Made by a program: the position numbers and the translations under genes. A stretch of DNA of 64,000 nucleotides, from positions 2,015,917 through 2,079,916 of the forward strand of contig NZ_CH724125.1 in the NCBI RefSeq assembly GCF_000153345.1, written 5' to 3'. The notes under the pieces are model-generated. The model saw only the letters and a program-made list of their open reading frames with translations, was not told where the DNA came from and ran no database searches. Origin of the DNA: Neptuniibacter caesariensis (lineage in GTDB: Bacteria; Pseudomonadota; Gammaproteobacteria; Pseudomonadales; Balneatricaceae). Shown one piece after another: positions 19,903 through 28,861 of this stretch (the first letter of the stretch is position 1; every line of letters begins with the position of its first letter).

Positions 19903-20967
19903 ATGGCTGAATTAAAGAATGATCGTTTTTTACGTGCTTTGCTGCGCGAACCCGTAGATGCAACACCTGTTTGGATGATGCGTCAGGCAGGGCGTTACCT
20001 TCCTGAATATCGTGAGACGCGTGCTCAAGCAGGTGATTTCCTGAGCCTTTGCAAAAACAAAGAATTGGCTTGTGAAGTAACGATTCAGCCATTAGAACGT
20101 TATGATCTTGATGCGGCTATTCTCTTCTCAGATATTCTGACAATTCCTGATGCTATGGGTCTGGGACTTTATTTTGAAACAGGAGAAGGCCCGAAGTTCA
20201 AAAAAGTTATTCGTACTGAGCGGGATGTAGCCGAGTTGCCTGTACCTGATGCAGCAGCCGATCTTGATTACGTGATGAATGCGGTTAAAGAGATCCGCCG
20301 TGAACTGAATGGCCGCGTACCACTAATCGGTTTCTCTGGTAGTCCGTGGACTCTCGCTACCTACATGGTAGAAGGTGGTTCCAGTAAGGACTTCCGTCAT
20401 ATCAAGCAGATGATGTATGCGACTCCAGAGATTATGCATGCACTGTTGGATAAGCTGGCTCAGTCGGTTACGACTTATCTGAACGAACAGATTCGTTCGG
20501 GCGCTCAGGCGGTACAGATCTTTGATACCTGGGGTGGGGCGTTGAGTGGCCCTTGTTATCAGGAGTTCTCTCTTAAGTACATGAAGCAAATTGTTGATGG
20601 TCTTATCCGTGAGTACGACGGTCGTAAAGTGCCTGTGATTCTGTTCACTAAAAATGGCGGGCAGTGGCTTGAGTCAATGGCTGAAGCTGGATCAGATGCA
20701 TTGGGTCTGGACTGGACAACGGATATTGGCAATGCTCGCGCGCGCGTTGGGGATAAGGTTGCTCTTCAGGGCAATATGGACCCAAGCGTGTTGTATGCGC
20801 CTGCTAGCCGTATTGAACAGGAAGTTGAGTTCATTCTTGGTCAGTTCGGTCAGGGGCCTGGCCATGTCTTTAACCTAGGCCATGGCATCCATCAGTTTGT
20901 TGATCCGGCAGCACCAAAAGCATTCGTTGATGCGGTTCATGAACTGAGTGCTAAATACCACAAATAG
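19903..20967 (+). CDS. hemE: Uroporphyrinogen decarboxylase
   Basis: HemE removes four acetate carboxyls from uroporphyrinogen III to give coproporphyrinogen III in heme synthesis. The diagnostic N-terminal motif [15 protein letters not shown] (about residues 22-36) holds the catalytic arginines, and [13 protein letters not shown] near residue 83 the catalytic aspartate region. It has 354 residues, the same as E. coli. Its place after gltBD matches Pseudomonas. A hairpin without a T-run follows it. Confidence 0.97.
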   Translation: MAELKNDRFLRALLREPVDATPVWMMRQAGRYLPEYRETRAQAGDFLSLCKNKELACEVTIQPLERYDLDAAILFSDILTIPDAMGLGLYFETGEGPKFKKVIRTERDVAELPVPDAAADLDYVMNAVKEIRRELNGRVPLIGFSGSPWTLATYMVEGGSSKDFRHIKQMMYATPEIMHALLDKLAQSVTTYLNEQIRSGAQAVQIFDTWGGALSGPCYQEFSLKYMKQIVDGLIREYDGRKVPVILFTKNGGQWLESMAEAGSDALGLDWTTDIGNARARVGDKVALQGNMDPSVLYAPASRIEQEVEFILGQFGQGPGHVFNLGHGIHQFVDPAAPKAFVDAVHELSAKYHK

Positions 20968-20970
20968 TTA

Positions 20971-20994
20971 TTCAGAAGCTGGAGCTTCTGTGAA
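20971..20994 (+). other. Hairpin downstream of hemE
   Basis: CAGAAGC (20973-20979), loop TGGA and GCTTCTG (20984-20990) form a perfect 7-bp stem, extendable by TTC/GAA with one bulge. It begins 5 bases after the hemE stop. There is no T-run, so it may protect the mRNA end rather than terminate it. Confidence 0.6.
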
Positions 20995-21021
20995 GTAATC
21001 AACTTATTCAAGGATGTATTC

Positions 21022-21486
21022 ATGAAGAATAAAACTACTCTATCCATTATCGTTTCAGCTGTGGTCCTTGCGGGCTGTGCGGGAAGTGCGAATCATGAAG
21101 TTGTGACTGCTTACAATGCATCAGATGATTTGATGTCTTGTGATCAGCTAACCGCTGAACAGGTTCGTGTACAAGCGATTGTAAATGCCGTCAATCAGGA
21201 TAAAGATGATGTGACTGGCAAGGATGTTTTGGATGGGGTGTTGTGGTTTCCGTTCAATCTAATTGCGAAAAACAGTAACTACAACAGTGCGCTAAATGCT
21301 GCCAGTGCAAGATTGGCGCGTATTGATTCATTGCGAAATGATAAAGAGTGTAGTTCTGAGCAGTTAGCTGTAGCAGAGAAGGATCTTGAAAAGAGACTGC
21401 AGGAGCTAAAAGATCTTCGTGACAAAGAGCTGATTACTGAAGACGAGTACAACTCTTCTCGTAAAGCTATTTTAACCAAAGGTTAA
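21022..21486 (+). CDS. Small lipoprotein with C-terminal SHOCT-like domain
   Basis: This 154-residue predicted lipoprotein has the lipobox VLAGC with cysteine at about residue 19. The middle part includes a DQLTAEQVRVQAIVNAVNQD segment. The C-terminus (about 122-154) is coiled-coil-like and ends in LRDKELITEDEYNSSRKAIL, which closely resembles the SHOCT motif, a short C-terminal domain thought to mediate oligomerisation. A good AAGGATG lies upstream of the start. The cellular role is unknown. A terminator follows 12 bases after the stop. Confidence 0.75.
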   Translation: MKNKTTLSIIVSAVVLAGCAGSANHEVVTAYNASDDLMSCDQLTAEQVRVQAIVNAVNQDKDDVTGKDVLDGVLWFPFNLIAKNSNYNSALNAASARLARIDSLRNDKECSSEQLAVAEKDLEKRLQELKDLRDKELITEDEYNSSRKAILTKG

Positions 21487-21497
21487 TCATACTTTTT

Positions 21498-21520
21498 AAG
21501 CGGGCTTATGGCCCGCTTTT
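21498..21520 (+). terminator. Intrinsic terminator of the SHOCT lipoprotein gene
   Basis: AAGCGGGC (21498-21505), loop TTATG, GCCCGCTT (21511-21518), then TT; 17 bases before the carbonic anhydrase start. Confidence 0.8.
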
Positions 21521-21536
21521 GCTATAAGAAATCGCT

Positions 21537-22265
21537 ATGCATAGGCTAACCGAACTATTAGAAAAAAACCGCGATTGGGCGGATAAAATCAACAAGGAAG
21601 ATCCGCAGTTTTTTGAAACATTAGCGCAACAACAAGCGCCCGAATATTTGTGGATCGGTTGCTCCGACAGCCGTGTTCCGGCCAATGAAATCGTTGGCAT
21701 GTTGCCCGGTGAGCTCTTCGTACACCGTAATGTGGCGAATGTAGTTGTGCATACCGATATGAACTGCCTTTCGGTGGTTCAGTATGCGGTTGAAGTACTT
21801 AAGGTTAAGCATATTCTGGTGGTTGGCCACTATGGGTGTGGTGGTGTTGCTGCTTCCATCGAAAGCGAACCGCATGGCTTAATCGATAATTGGCTGCGTA
21901 ACATTCGTAGGGTCTACCAGAAGCATATGGACTTCCTGTCCACCTGGGATGAATCTCAGCAGAAGCTTGATCGTCTATGTGAACTCAATGTAATTGAGCA
22001 GTCGGTAAACCTTTGTGAAACGACGATTGTCCAACAAGCATGGGCTAATGGACAGGATCTGACCGTGCATGGTTGGATTTATGGTCTGGGTGATGGGCTG
22101 GTAAATGATCTGGAGTTTAATGCTTCCAGTGCAGAAGCGGTTGAAGAGCAGTATCAACTGGCGATGAATAAAATGGGTAAACTTCGAGAACTTGCCCAGG
22201 TGTCAGATAAGAGTCAGGAAAGTGCGCGTACTTTATGGGATAAGGTGCGTTCAATCTTTAATTGA
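21537..22265 (+). CDS. can: Beta-class carbonic anhydrase
   Basis: The enzyme interconverts carbon dioxide and bicarbonate in the cytosol. The zinc ligands are C42, H98 and C101, seen in GCSDSRVP (residues 41-48) and HYGCGGV (98-104). D44 and R46 form the conserved Asp-Arg dyad. The 242-residue length is slightly longer than E. coli Can (220), with an extra acidic and basic tail. Its start lies only 17 bases after the preceding terminator, so its promoter must overlap the end of the upstream gene. Confidence 0.95.
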   Translation: MHRLTELLEKNRDWADKINKEDPQFFETLAQQQAPEYLWIGCSDSRVPANEIVGMLPGELFVHRNVANVVVHTDMNCLSVVQYAVEVLKVKHILVVGHYGCGGVAASIESEPHGLIDNWLRNIRRVYQKHMDFLSTWDESQQKLDRLCELNVIEQSVNLCETTIVQQAWANGQDLTVHGWIYGLGDGLVNDLEFNASSAEAVEEQYQLAMNKMGKLRELAQVSDKSQESARTLWDKVRSIFN

Positions 22266-22296
22266 TCTTTAGCTATGCTGTGATATTTAGTTGCAT

Positions 22297-22324
22297 AAAA
22301 AAGCCGCGTTCATCGCGGCTTTTT
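22297..22324. terminator. Bidirectional terminator between can and metY
   Basis: A-run, GCCGCG (22303-22308), loop TTCAT, CGCGGC (22314-22319), then five T, between convergent genes. Confidence 0.88.
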
Positions 22325-22339
22325 CGTCTTTGACTTGGC

Positions 22340-23617
22340 CTATTGAGAAACGGCAGCCAGGGCCTGATCCAGGTCCGCAAGAAGGTCGTCGATATGCTCG
22401 ATACCTACAGATAGTCGAACCATTTCCGGAGAAACACCAGCAGAGGCCAATTCTTCATCATTCAATTGACGGTGGGTTGTTTCAGCAGGAATGGATGCCA
22501 GAGACTTGCAGTCACCAATGTTAACCAAGCGCAGGAAAATCTGCAGGGCATCATAAAACTTACGGGTACCTTCACGGCCAGATTTCACCCCGAAGCTAAG
22601 AATACCGGATGCCTGACCATCCATATATTTCTGCGCAAGAGCAAAGTCTTTGTGGCTTTCCAGGCCAGCATATTTTACCCAGCTAACTTCATCATGGCTT
22701 TCCAGGAACTGCGCAACTTTCTTAGTGTTCTCGTTGATGCGTTCCATACGCAAAGCGAGTGTCTCCAGCCCCTGAAGTAGCAAGAAGGCGTTCATTGGGC
22801 TCAGTGCCGCACCCATATTACGCAGAGGAACTACGCGGCAGCGGCCAATAAATGCAGCGGGTCCGAAAGCATCTGTGTAAACAACGCCGTGGTATGAAAC
22901 GTCAGGCGTATTTAGAAGAGGGAAGCGTTCGGCATTGTCCGCCCAAGGGAAATTACCAGAATCGATGATAACGCCGCCCAGGGAGTTGCCGTGTCCGCCA
23001 ATGTACTTGGTTGCGGCGGTGACAACGATATCTGCGCCGTGTTCGATTGGGCGCCATAGGGCTGGGCTTGGTACCGTGTTATCTACTACCAGAGGCACGC
23101 CATTGCGGTGGGCGATCTCTGCCAGTTTTTCAATATCGGCAATGCCACCAGAAGGGTTACCAACAGATTCACAGTAGATCGCCTTAGTACGATCATCGAT
23201 CTGCGCTTCAATGGCTGCAAAATCATCTTTATTTACAAAACGGCATTCGATGCCCTGGCGCGGCAGTGTGTGAGCGAATAGATTGTACGTTCCGCCGTAT
23301 AGCTCGCTGGTCGAAATAAAGTTGTCGCCTGTTTCAGCCAGGGTTTGCAGAGTGTAAGTAATTGCCGCCATGCCAGATGCAACGGCTAGAGCGGCGATAC
23401 CGCCTTCCATCTCGGCAACGCGTTTTTCAAGAACATCCTGCGTTGGGTTCATGATGCGTGTGTAGATATTACCCTGGACCTTAAGGTCAAAGAGGTCTGC
23501 ACCGTGTTGCGCGTCATCAAAGGCATATGACGTTGTCTGATAAACCGGTACCGCCACCGATTTTGTAGTTGGATCTGGCTCGTATCCGCCGTGGACTGCA
23601 ACGGTTTCCAGTTTCAT
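22340..23617 (-). CDS. metY: O-acetylhomoserine sulfhydrylase (aminocarboxypropyltransferase)
   Basis: This PLP-dependent Cys/Met metabolism enzyme joins O-acetylhomoserine with sulfide to form homocysteine. The PLP-lysine motif is TAATKYIGGHGNSLGG near residue 205, and the substrate-binding YTRIMNPTQDVLE is near residue 52. The 425-residue length, longer than MetB or MetZ, points to MetY. The ATG at 23617 is the likely start because AAGGAG (23624-23629) sits 6 bases before it; that same sequence directly abuts the other candidate ATG at 23623, two codons upstream. The gene is divergent from radA, with small palindromes between them. Confidence 0.93.
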   Translation of the reverse strand: MKLETVAVHGGYEPDPTTKSVAVPVYQTTSYAFDDAQHGADLFDLKVQGNIYTRIMNPTQDVLEKRVAEMEGGIAALAVASGMAAITYTLQTLAETGDNFISTSELYGGTYNLFAHTLPRQGIECRFVNKDDFAAIEAQIDDRTKAIYCESVGNPSGGIADIEKLAEIAHRNGVPLVVDNTVPSPALWRPIEHGADIVVTAATKYIGGHGNSLGGVIIDSGNFPWADNAERFPLLNTPDVSYHGVVYTDAFGPAAFIGRCRVVPLRNMGAALSPMNAFLLLQGLETLALRMERINENTKKVAQFLESHDEVSWVKYAGLESHKDFALAQKYMDGQASGILSFGVKSGREGTRKFYDALQIFLRLVNIGDCKSLASIPAETTHRQLNDEELASAGVSPEMVRLSVGIEHIDDLLADLDQALAAVSQ

Positions 23618-23763
23618 ATGCATCTCCTTGGATGTTGGGGTTTACCCTGAATTCATAGTTAGACAGTCGATTGTAGTGCAATCTTAAAATAAAGAAAGGC
23701 CTATAGGCTATCTGGATTGGGTTAGGTAGAATTCATTGCTTTAGCACACCGATGGGGTACGAA

Positions 23764-25143
23764 ATGGCGCGTCAGAAAACTGCTTATGTCTGCAACGATT
23801 GTGGTGCCGATTACACAAAATGGCAGGGCCAGTGTACCTCTTGTAATGCATGGAATACGCTGACAGAAGTTCGCCTGACTACGGCAAAAACAGCGGCTGC
23901 AGAAGCCAGAAATGTTCGTTTTGATGGCTATGCTGGCGGAGCAGGAAAGCAAAATATCGTTAATCTTTCAGAGGTTGCTCTGGAAGAGATGCCGCGTTTC
24001 TCATCGGGAGCGGGTGAGCTCGATCGTGTTTTAGGTGGTGGTTTGGTGCCGGGTTCAGCGGTGCTAATGGGCGGTCACCCTGGTGCGGGTAAAAGTACAT
24101 TACTACTGCAAACCATGTGTTATCTTGCAGAGCAGATGCCTGCCCTTTATGTGACTGGCGAGGAATCGCTTCAGCAGGTGGCAATGCGTGCTAATCGCCT
24201 GGGTTTACCAACAGGCCAGCTAAAGATGTTATCAGAAACCAGTGTTGAGAAGATCTGTGATACGGCTCAGCAAATTCAGCCAAAAGTCATGGTTATCGAC
24301 TCAATACAGGTGATGCACATGGCTGATGTACAGTCTGCACCTGGTTCCGTATCACAGGTGCGGGAGTCAGCAGCTTATCTAACCCGATATGCCAAGCAGA
24401 CGGGTACTGTCCTGTTTCTTGTTGGGCATGTAACAAAAGATGGTTCGCTGGCGGGCCCTAAAGTGCTTGAACATATGATTGATTGCTCCTTGCAGTTAGA
24501 AGGTTCGTCAGACTCCAGATTTCGTACGCTTCGCTCCCACAAAAACCGTTTTGGTGCAGTGAATGAACTGGGTGTATTTGCCATGCTGGAAAATGGGCTG
24601 AAAGAGGTTAAGAACCCAAGTTCTATCTTTCTCAGTCGTGAGGAAGGGCCAAGCCCGGGAAGTGTTGTAATGGTTGTCTGGGAAGGTACCCGTCCGCTTC
24701 TGGTTGAGATTCAGGCCCTGGTCGATCAGTCGCATATGAACAACCCGCGTCGTGTGGCTGTCGGATTAGAGCAAAACCGTATGGCCATGTTGTTAGCGGT
24801 CTTGCATCGGCATGGTGGCCTGATGACTGGCGATCAGGATGTTTTTGTTAACGTGGTGGGTGGTGTCAAGGTGCTTGAGACCAGTGCCGACCTGGCTCTG
24901 CTTATGGCGGTGGTATCAAGTTTTCGTGATCAATCGCTACCGCATGAACTGATGGTTTTTGGTGAGGTAGGTTTATCGGGTGAGATCAGGCCAGTTCCTA
25001 ATGGTCAGGAGCGTATTAGGGAAGCAGCAAAACACGGATTTAAGCGAGCGATCGTTCCAAAGAGTAATGTTCCTAAAGAGAAAATTCCGGGGATGCAAAT
25101 TGTCCCTGTAACAAAATTGACTGAGGCACTGGAAGCGCTTTAA
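23764..25143 (+). CDS. radA: DNA repair protein RadA
   Basis: RadA is a RecA-like ATPase with a helicase activity that processes branched recombination intermediates. It has an N-terminal C4 zinc finger (CNDCGADYTKWQGQCTSC), Walker A GGHPGAGKST near residue 97, the RadA signature HKNRFGAVNELGVF near residue 258, and a C-terminal Lon-protease-like domain. I chose the ATG at 23764 because it matches the family start (MA-KTAYVCNDCG); the upstream ATG at 23752 adds four residues. It has 459 residues. The stop codon overlaps that of the convergent PilZ gene inside a hairpin. Confidence 0.96.
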   Translation: MARQKTAYVCNDCGADYTKWQGQCTSCNAWNTLTEVRLTTAKTAAAEARNVRFDGYAGGAGKQNIVNLSEVALEEMPRFSSGAGELDRVLGGGLVPGSAVLMGGHPGAGKSTLLLQTMCYLAEQMPALYVTGEESLQQVAMRANRLGLPTGQLKMLSETSVEKICDTAQQIQPKVMVIDSIQVMHMADVQSAPGSVSQVRESAAYLTRYAKQTGTVLFLVGHVTKDGSLAGPKVLEHMIDCSLQLEGSSDSRFRTLRSHKNRFGAVNELGVFAMLENGLKEVKNPSSIFLSREEGPSPGSVVMVVWEGTRPLLVEIQALVDQSHMNNPRRVAVGLEQNRMAMLLAVLHRHGGLMTGDQDVFVNVVGGVKVLETSADLALLMAVVSSFRDQSLPHELMVFGEVGLSGEIRPVPNGQERIREAAKHGFKRAIVPKSNVPKEKIPGMQIVPVTKLTEALEAL

Positions 25144-25155
25144 GAAGCGCTTCCA
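25130..25155. other. Perfect hairpin spanning the radA and PilZ stop codons
   Basis: TGGAAGCGCTT (25130-25140), loop TAAG and AAGCGCTTCCA (25145-25155) form an 11-bp perfect stem. It contains the stop codons of both convergent genes, which overlap by four bases. No T-run follows in either direction. Confidence 0.85.
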
Positions 25156-25523
25156 TCATCAAAGAAGTGGTCTAGTTCTCGTTCAAGCAGGCCTTCATCC
25201 CCTAAGTTTAATTCTACCAATCTGCGCAGGAGAGTCAGCGAATCCAGATCCAGGTTCTCAATCAGGAACCCGTATTCCTGGTCGCGGTTATGTGCCAGCG
25301 TTGCAGGAGTACGAATGGCGATATCGTCTCCTAAAAGATGAATGACTGCTTCAACCTCATCACCAATATTCAGGGCCAATGGCTGCTCTGATTTAATCAA
25401 AATGCCGTTGAATGAAATATCTATCAGCGAGACATTCCAGCTTTGATCCTGGTATTTCAATTCAGTATCAGCATCAAAGCTGATACGGGTAAAGCGACGG
25501 CGTTCAATATCTGGTGTTGTCAC
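25140..25523 (-). CDS. PilZ domain protein
   Basis: This 127-residue single-domain protein probably binds cyclic di-GMP. The first c-di-GMP motif RxxxR is visible as RRRFTR near residues 8-13, and the second motif D/NxSxxG as DISFNGI near residue 37. The start codon is GTG at 25523, with AGGAG (25531-25535) seven bases upstream on that strand. It is convergent with radA and divergent from a membrane diguanylate cyclase, so a c-di-GMP maker and reader lie side by side. The target is unknown. Confidence 0.88.
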   Translation of the reverse strand: MTTPDIERRRFTRISFDADTELKYQDQSWNVSLIDISFNGILIKSEQPLALNIGDEVEAVIHLLGDDIAIRTPATLAHNRDQEYGFLIENLDLDSLTLLRRLVELNLGDEGLLERELDHFFDDGSAS

Positions 25524-25683
25524 GGTCTGACTCCTATAAGACAGAGCTTCTTACTCACATTATTATAGACAGTACTGCAAATAAAATTGTGGTCAAGGTT
25601 TAATCATTATTATTATCCCTTGAAAAAACAAGGGCTTTAGCATAGCTTCAAGGACTGAGCTGAATCAACGCGCTTCATCTACA

Positions 25684-26841
25684 ATGAGCGTAAGCTCCGC
25701 TTTGGTAAAAAATAAAAAGAAGAACATCACAAGTAGTTTGGAAGTTATGTTGATAGAAACGTTGTTGGATGTCTCCCGCGGTAAAAGGCATTCCAGATAT
25801 TTTAATCAAACCCGCAGCCATTTCTTGTTTCGACGAATTCGGATCATTGCTCTGCTTCTGGCGTTGGTGCAGCCTGCGTGGGTGTTAGTTGATTATCTGC
25901 TGTTGCCTCAGGATATGCTGCAATCTATAGCGATTGCCCGAGCAGGAGCCGCGCTTGGCTGTATTGCGCTCGCATTATGGGGTTTTAAACGTTACAACAT
26001 GAAATTGGCCCAGCTGAGATTGATCCTGTTGGTTGTGATTCTTTCTGCGTTTCAAACGGTTTCAAGTTCGATGCTGATCGGTCATGGCTATGAGTCAAAT
26101 GTAGCGGGCTACCATTTCTTTCCCTTTATGATTATGACCATGATGGCGGTCTTTCCATTATCGATACTGGAAGCTGTGGGCTATACCGCATTTATTCTGG
26201 TTATTGAATATGCCACTCAGTTGGTTAGGGGGACGGCGGGAAGTGTTGAAGGAATAAACAGTCTGTGGTTGTTAGGTGTACTAGGTCTTATTGCGGGTTG
26301 GGCTGCGGTAAATCAATTAAATATGCTACTTGGGCTATATCGTCAGGCAACCCGAGATCCGTTAACAGGGTTGGCTAACCGACGCCAGGCGATGGAACAG
26401 CTGAGTGGCGATATGAAACTTATGCGGGAGAAATCGAAGCCACTCAGTGTGCTGCTCTTTGACTTGGATAAGTTCAAAAGCTTTAACGATACCTATGGGC
26501 ATGCAGCGGGTGATATTGTTCTGCAACGCTTCGCTAAAGTGATGCGCAAGTTTGCCCGTAAGCGCTTGGATCTTGTCTGCAGGTATGGGGGTGAGGAGTT
26601 CTTAATGGTGCTTCCAGGACTTGATGCTGAACAAGCGGGGGAAGTAGCTGAGAAGATTCGCTTGGCCTGTTATGACGAGCAGGTTAAAACCCCAACAGGT
26701 GAGCGTATTGGTTTTACCACCAGTATTGGCGTGGCGGAGCTAAAAGCGGAAGACACTATTGATAGCTTGCTGCAGCATTCGGACGATGCGCTTTATGAGG
26801 CGAAAGGCACAGGTCGCGATAAGGTTAAGATAGCGGATTAA
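25684..26841 (+). CDS. Membrane-bound diguanylate cyclase
   Basis: This 385-residue protein joins a sensor region of about five or six membrane segments (about residues 52-215) to a C-terminal GGDEF domain (about 220-385). The active-site motif is RYGGEEF, an accepted variant for cyclic di-GMP synthesis. The position of the inhibitory I-site, normally RxxD five residues before the GG, reads KRLD, so the arginine is replaced by lysine and product inhibition may be weakened. The N-terminal 50 residues are cytoplasmic and basic. It is divergent from the PilZ gene and followed by a strong terminator. Confidence 0.9.
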   Translation: MSVSSALVKNKKKNITSSLEVMLIETLLDVSRGKRHSRYFNQTRSHFLFRRIRIIALLLALVQPAWVLVDYLLLPQDMLQSIAIARAGAALGCIALALWGFKRYNMKLAQLRLILLVVILSAFQTVSSSMLIGHGYESNVAGYHFFPFMIMTMMAVFPLSILEAVGYTAFILVIEYATQLVRGTAGSVEGINSLWLLGVLGLIAGWAAVNQLNMLLGLYRQATRDPLTGLANRRQAMEQLSGDMKLMREKSKPLSVLLFDLDKFKSFNDTYGHAAGDIVLQRFAKVMRKFARKRLDLVCRYGGEEFLMVLPGLDAEQAGEVAEKIRLACYDEQVKTPTGERIGFTTSIGVAELKAEDTIDSLLQHSDDALYEAKGTGRDKVKIAD

Positions 26842-26860
26842 ATCGGTATATTTCAGACAT

Positions 26861-26889
26861 AAAAAAGCCGGGCATTGCCCGGCTTTTTT
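26861..26889. terminator. Bidirectional terminator between diguanylate cyclase and ettA
   Basis: A-run, GCCGGGC (26867-26873), loop ATT, GCCCGGC (26877-26883), then six T, between convergent genes. Confidence 0.9.
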
Positions 26890-26905
26890 ATGTACGTTTC
26901 TTAGA

Positions 26906-28570
26906 TTACAGATCCGCGATACGCTTGTACTTAATACGCTCAGGCTGGTGCTCTTTGCCGTAGCGACGTTTGTAGTCTGCCTGGTACTCCGTGTAGTTAC
27001 CTTCGAAGAACTCAACGTGTGAATCACCTTCGTAGGCCAGCATGTGCGTACAGATACGGTCAAGGAACCAACGGTCATGGGAGATGACTACCGCGCAGCC
27101 TGGGAATGCCAGTAGGGCTTCTTCCAGTGCTCGTAGAGTTTCGATATCCAGATCGTTGGTTGGTTCGTCAAGAAGTAGGACGTTGCCGCCTTCTTTCAAC
27201 AACTTGGCCATATGTAGACGGTTTCGCTCACCACCAGACAGGTCCTTAACAAACTTCTGCTGATCGCCGCCTTTGAAGTTAAAACGGCCACAGTATGAGC
27301 GTGATGGTGTTGTGTAGTTACCGACAGTGATCATGTCCTGACCATCAGACAGTTCTTCGAAGACTGTTTTGTCGCCGTTTAGGTCGCGCGACTGGTTCAC
27401 ATAAGCCAGCTGTACAGTAGAGCCGATTTCGATCTCACCGGTATCTGGCTGCTCTTCGCCTGCGATCATGCGGAACAGTGTGGATTTACCCGCACCGTTA
27501 CCACCGATAATGCCGACAATAGCGCCTTGAGGGATAGAAAAGCTAAGGTTTTCAAACAGAACTTTTTCGCCGTAAGCTTTAGAGATGCTGTTAGCATCAA
27601 TAACTTTGTCACCCAGGCGAGGTCCTGGTGGGATATAGATTTCCTGAGTTTCGTTACGAGACTGGAACTCTTTGGAGTTCATCTCTTCAAACTGTTTCAA
27701 GCGTGCTTTTGACTTAGACTGACGGCCTTTAGAGCCCTGGCGTACCCACTCAAGTTCCGCAGAAACAGATTTGCGGTGAGCTGCTTCTTGTTTTGCTTCC
27801 TGTTCCAGGCGTGCTTCTTTCTGTTCCAGCCAGGAAGAGTAGTTGCCCTCGTAAGGAATACCGCGACCGCGGTCCAGTTCAAGAATCCAACCCGCTGCAT
27901 TATCCAGGAAGTAACGGTCATGGGTAATAGCCACAACGGTGCCTGGGTATTCTTGAAGGAAACGCTCGATCCAGGCAACGGATTCTGCATCCAGGTGGTT
28001 GGTAGGCTCATCAAGCAATAGCATGTCCGGCTTGTCCAGCAGTAGTCGGCACAGAGCCACACGACGGCGCTCACCACCGGAAAGGTGCTTCACTTCTGCA
28101 TCCCAGGCAGGCAAACGCATTGCATCGGCCGCACGTTCCAGGGCAGTATCCAGATTATGGCCATCTTTAGCCTGAATAAGATTTTCGTATTCCGCCTGTT
28201 TCTTCGCTAGCTCATCGAAGTCTGCATCGGGTTCAGCGTAGGCTGCGTAAACGGCTTCCAGTCCATCCAGTGCTTCTTTCACATCGGAAACTGCTTCTTC
28301 AACAATCTCGCGGACGGTTTTGGTTTCATCAAGTTCTGGTTCCTGTGGCAGGTAGCCAACGTTGATACCAGGCATTGGGCGTGCTTCACCGATAATATCT
28401 GTATCGATACCCGCCATAATTTTCAGCAGGGTGGATTTACCTGCACCGTTTAGACCTAGTACACCGATTTTTGCGCCAGGAAAGAAAGACAGGGAGATAT
28501 CTTTCAGGATCTCACGTTTTGGTGGCACGATTTTGCCAACGCGATTCATTGAATATACGTACTGAGCCAT
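26906..28570 (-). CDS. ettA: Energy-dependent translational throttle protein EttA (ABC-F)
   Basis: EttA is a ribosome-bound ABC-F ATPase that gates entry into the elongation cycle according to the ATP/ADP ratio. Two ABC cassettes are visible: Walker A LNGAGKST and GNGAGKST, signatures LSGGERRR and LSGGERNR, and Walker B LLLDEPTNHLD and LLLDEPTNDLD. A charged linker (about 245-310) separates them. The protein has no membrane domain. The 554-residue length and the N-terminus MAQYVYSMNRVGKIVPPK are characteristic of EttA among ABC-F proteins. Confidence 0.96.
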   Translation of the reverse strand: MAQYVYSMNRVGKIVPPKREILKDISLSFFPGAKIGVLGLNGAGKSTLLKIMAGIDTDIIGEARPMPGINVGYLPQEPELDETKTVREIVEEAVSDVKEALDGLEAVYAAYAEPDADFDELAKKQAEYENLIQAKDGHNLDTALERAADAMRLPAWDAEVKHLSGGERRRVALCRLLLDKPDMLLLDEPTNHLDAESVAWIERFLQEYPGTVVAITHDRYFLDNAAGWILELDRGRGIPYEGNYSSWLEQKEARLEQEAKQEAAHRKSVSAELEWVRQGSKGRQSKSKARLKQFEEMNSKEFQSRNETQEIYIPPGPRLGDKVIDANSISKAYGEKVLFENLSFSIPQGAIVGIIGGNGAGKSTLFRMIAGEEQPDTGEIEIGSTVQLAYVNQSRDLNGDKTVFEELSDGQDMITVGNYTTPSRSYCGRFNFKGGDQQKFVKDLSGGERNRLHMAKLLKEGGNVLLLDEPTNDLDIETLRALEEALLAFPGCAVVISHDRWFLDRICTHMLAYEGDSHVEFFEGNYTEYQADYKRRYGKEHQPERIKYKRIADL

Positions 28571-28744
28571 GCAGTAATCCGTCTCGTAATAGATAAAAAA
28601 TAATGAACTGATTTTAGCTGAAAGGAGCCTGTTATGGCTATCTGGATTGACGTTATTCTCGCAGCTCCCGATTCATCTGTTTTGATTGAGCGAAATTGAA
28701 GCAGTTTTGCGGATGATTCAAGTGTATCCGGCGCAATGTTTCGC

Positions 28745-28750
28745 TATAAT
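28745..28750 (+). promoter_or_regulatory. Probable -10 element of the glyA promoter
   Basis: A consensus TATAAT in the context CGCTATAATACGCGC, about 112 bases before the glyA ATG. No good -35 is seen at standard spacing (TTCAAG at 28717-28722 is too far), so activator dependence is possible. I saw no MetR- or PurR-type site that I could support. Confidence 0.45.
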
Positions 28751-28861
28751 ACGCGCTTTCCCAATTCCCAAAAGGTTCTTCGCTGGAATGTTCTGGCGGC
28801 TTTAGCCGTTGTCCTTGCAGCAGAACAGGGTCCACATTGTATTCAGGGGACAGAAAATCCA

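Noticed and set aside
23707..28649. Shared 14-mer GGCTATCTGGATTG upstream of radA (23707) and glyA (28636)
   Set aside because: Several same-strand 14-mer repeats are expected by chance in 64 kb, and the positions relative to the genes differ.
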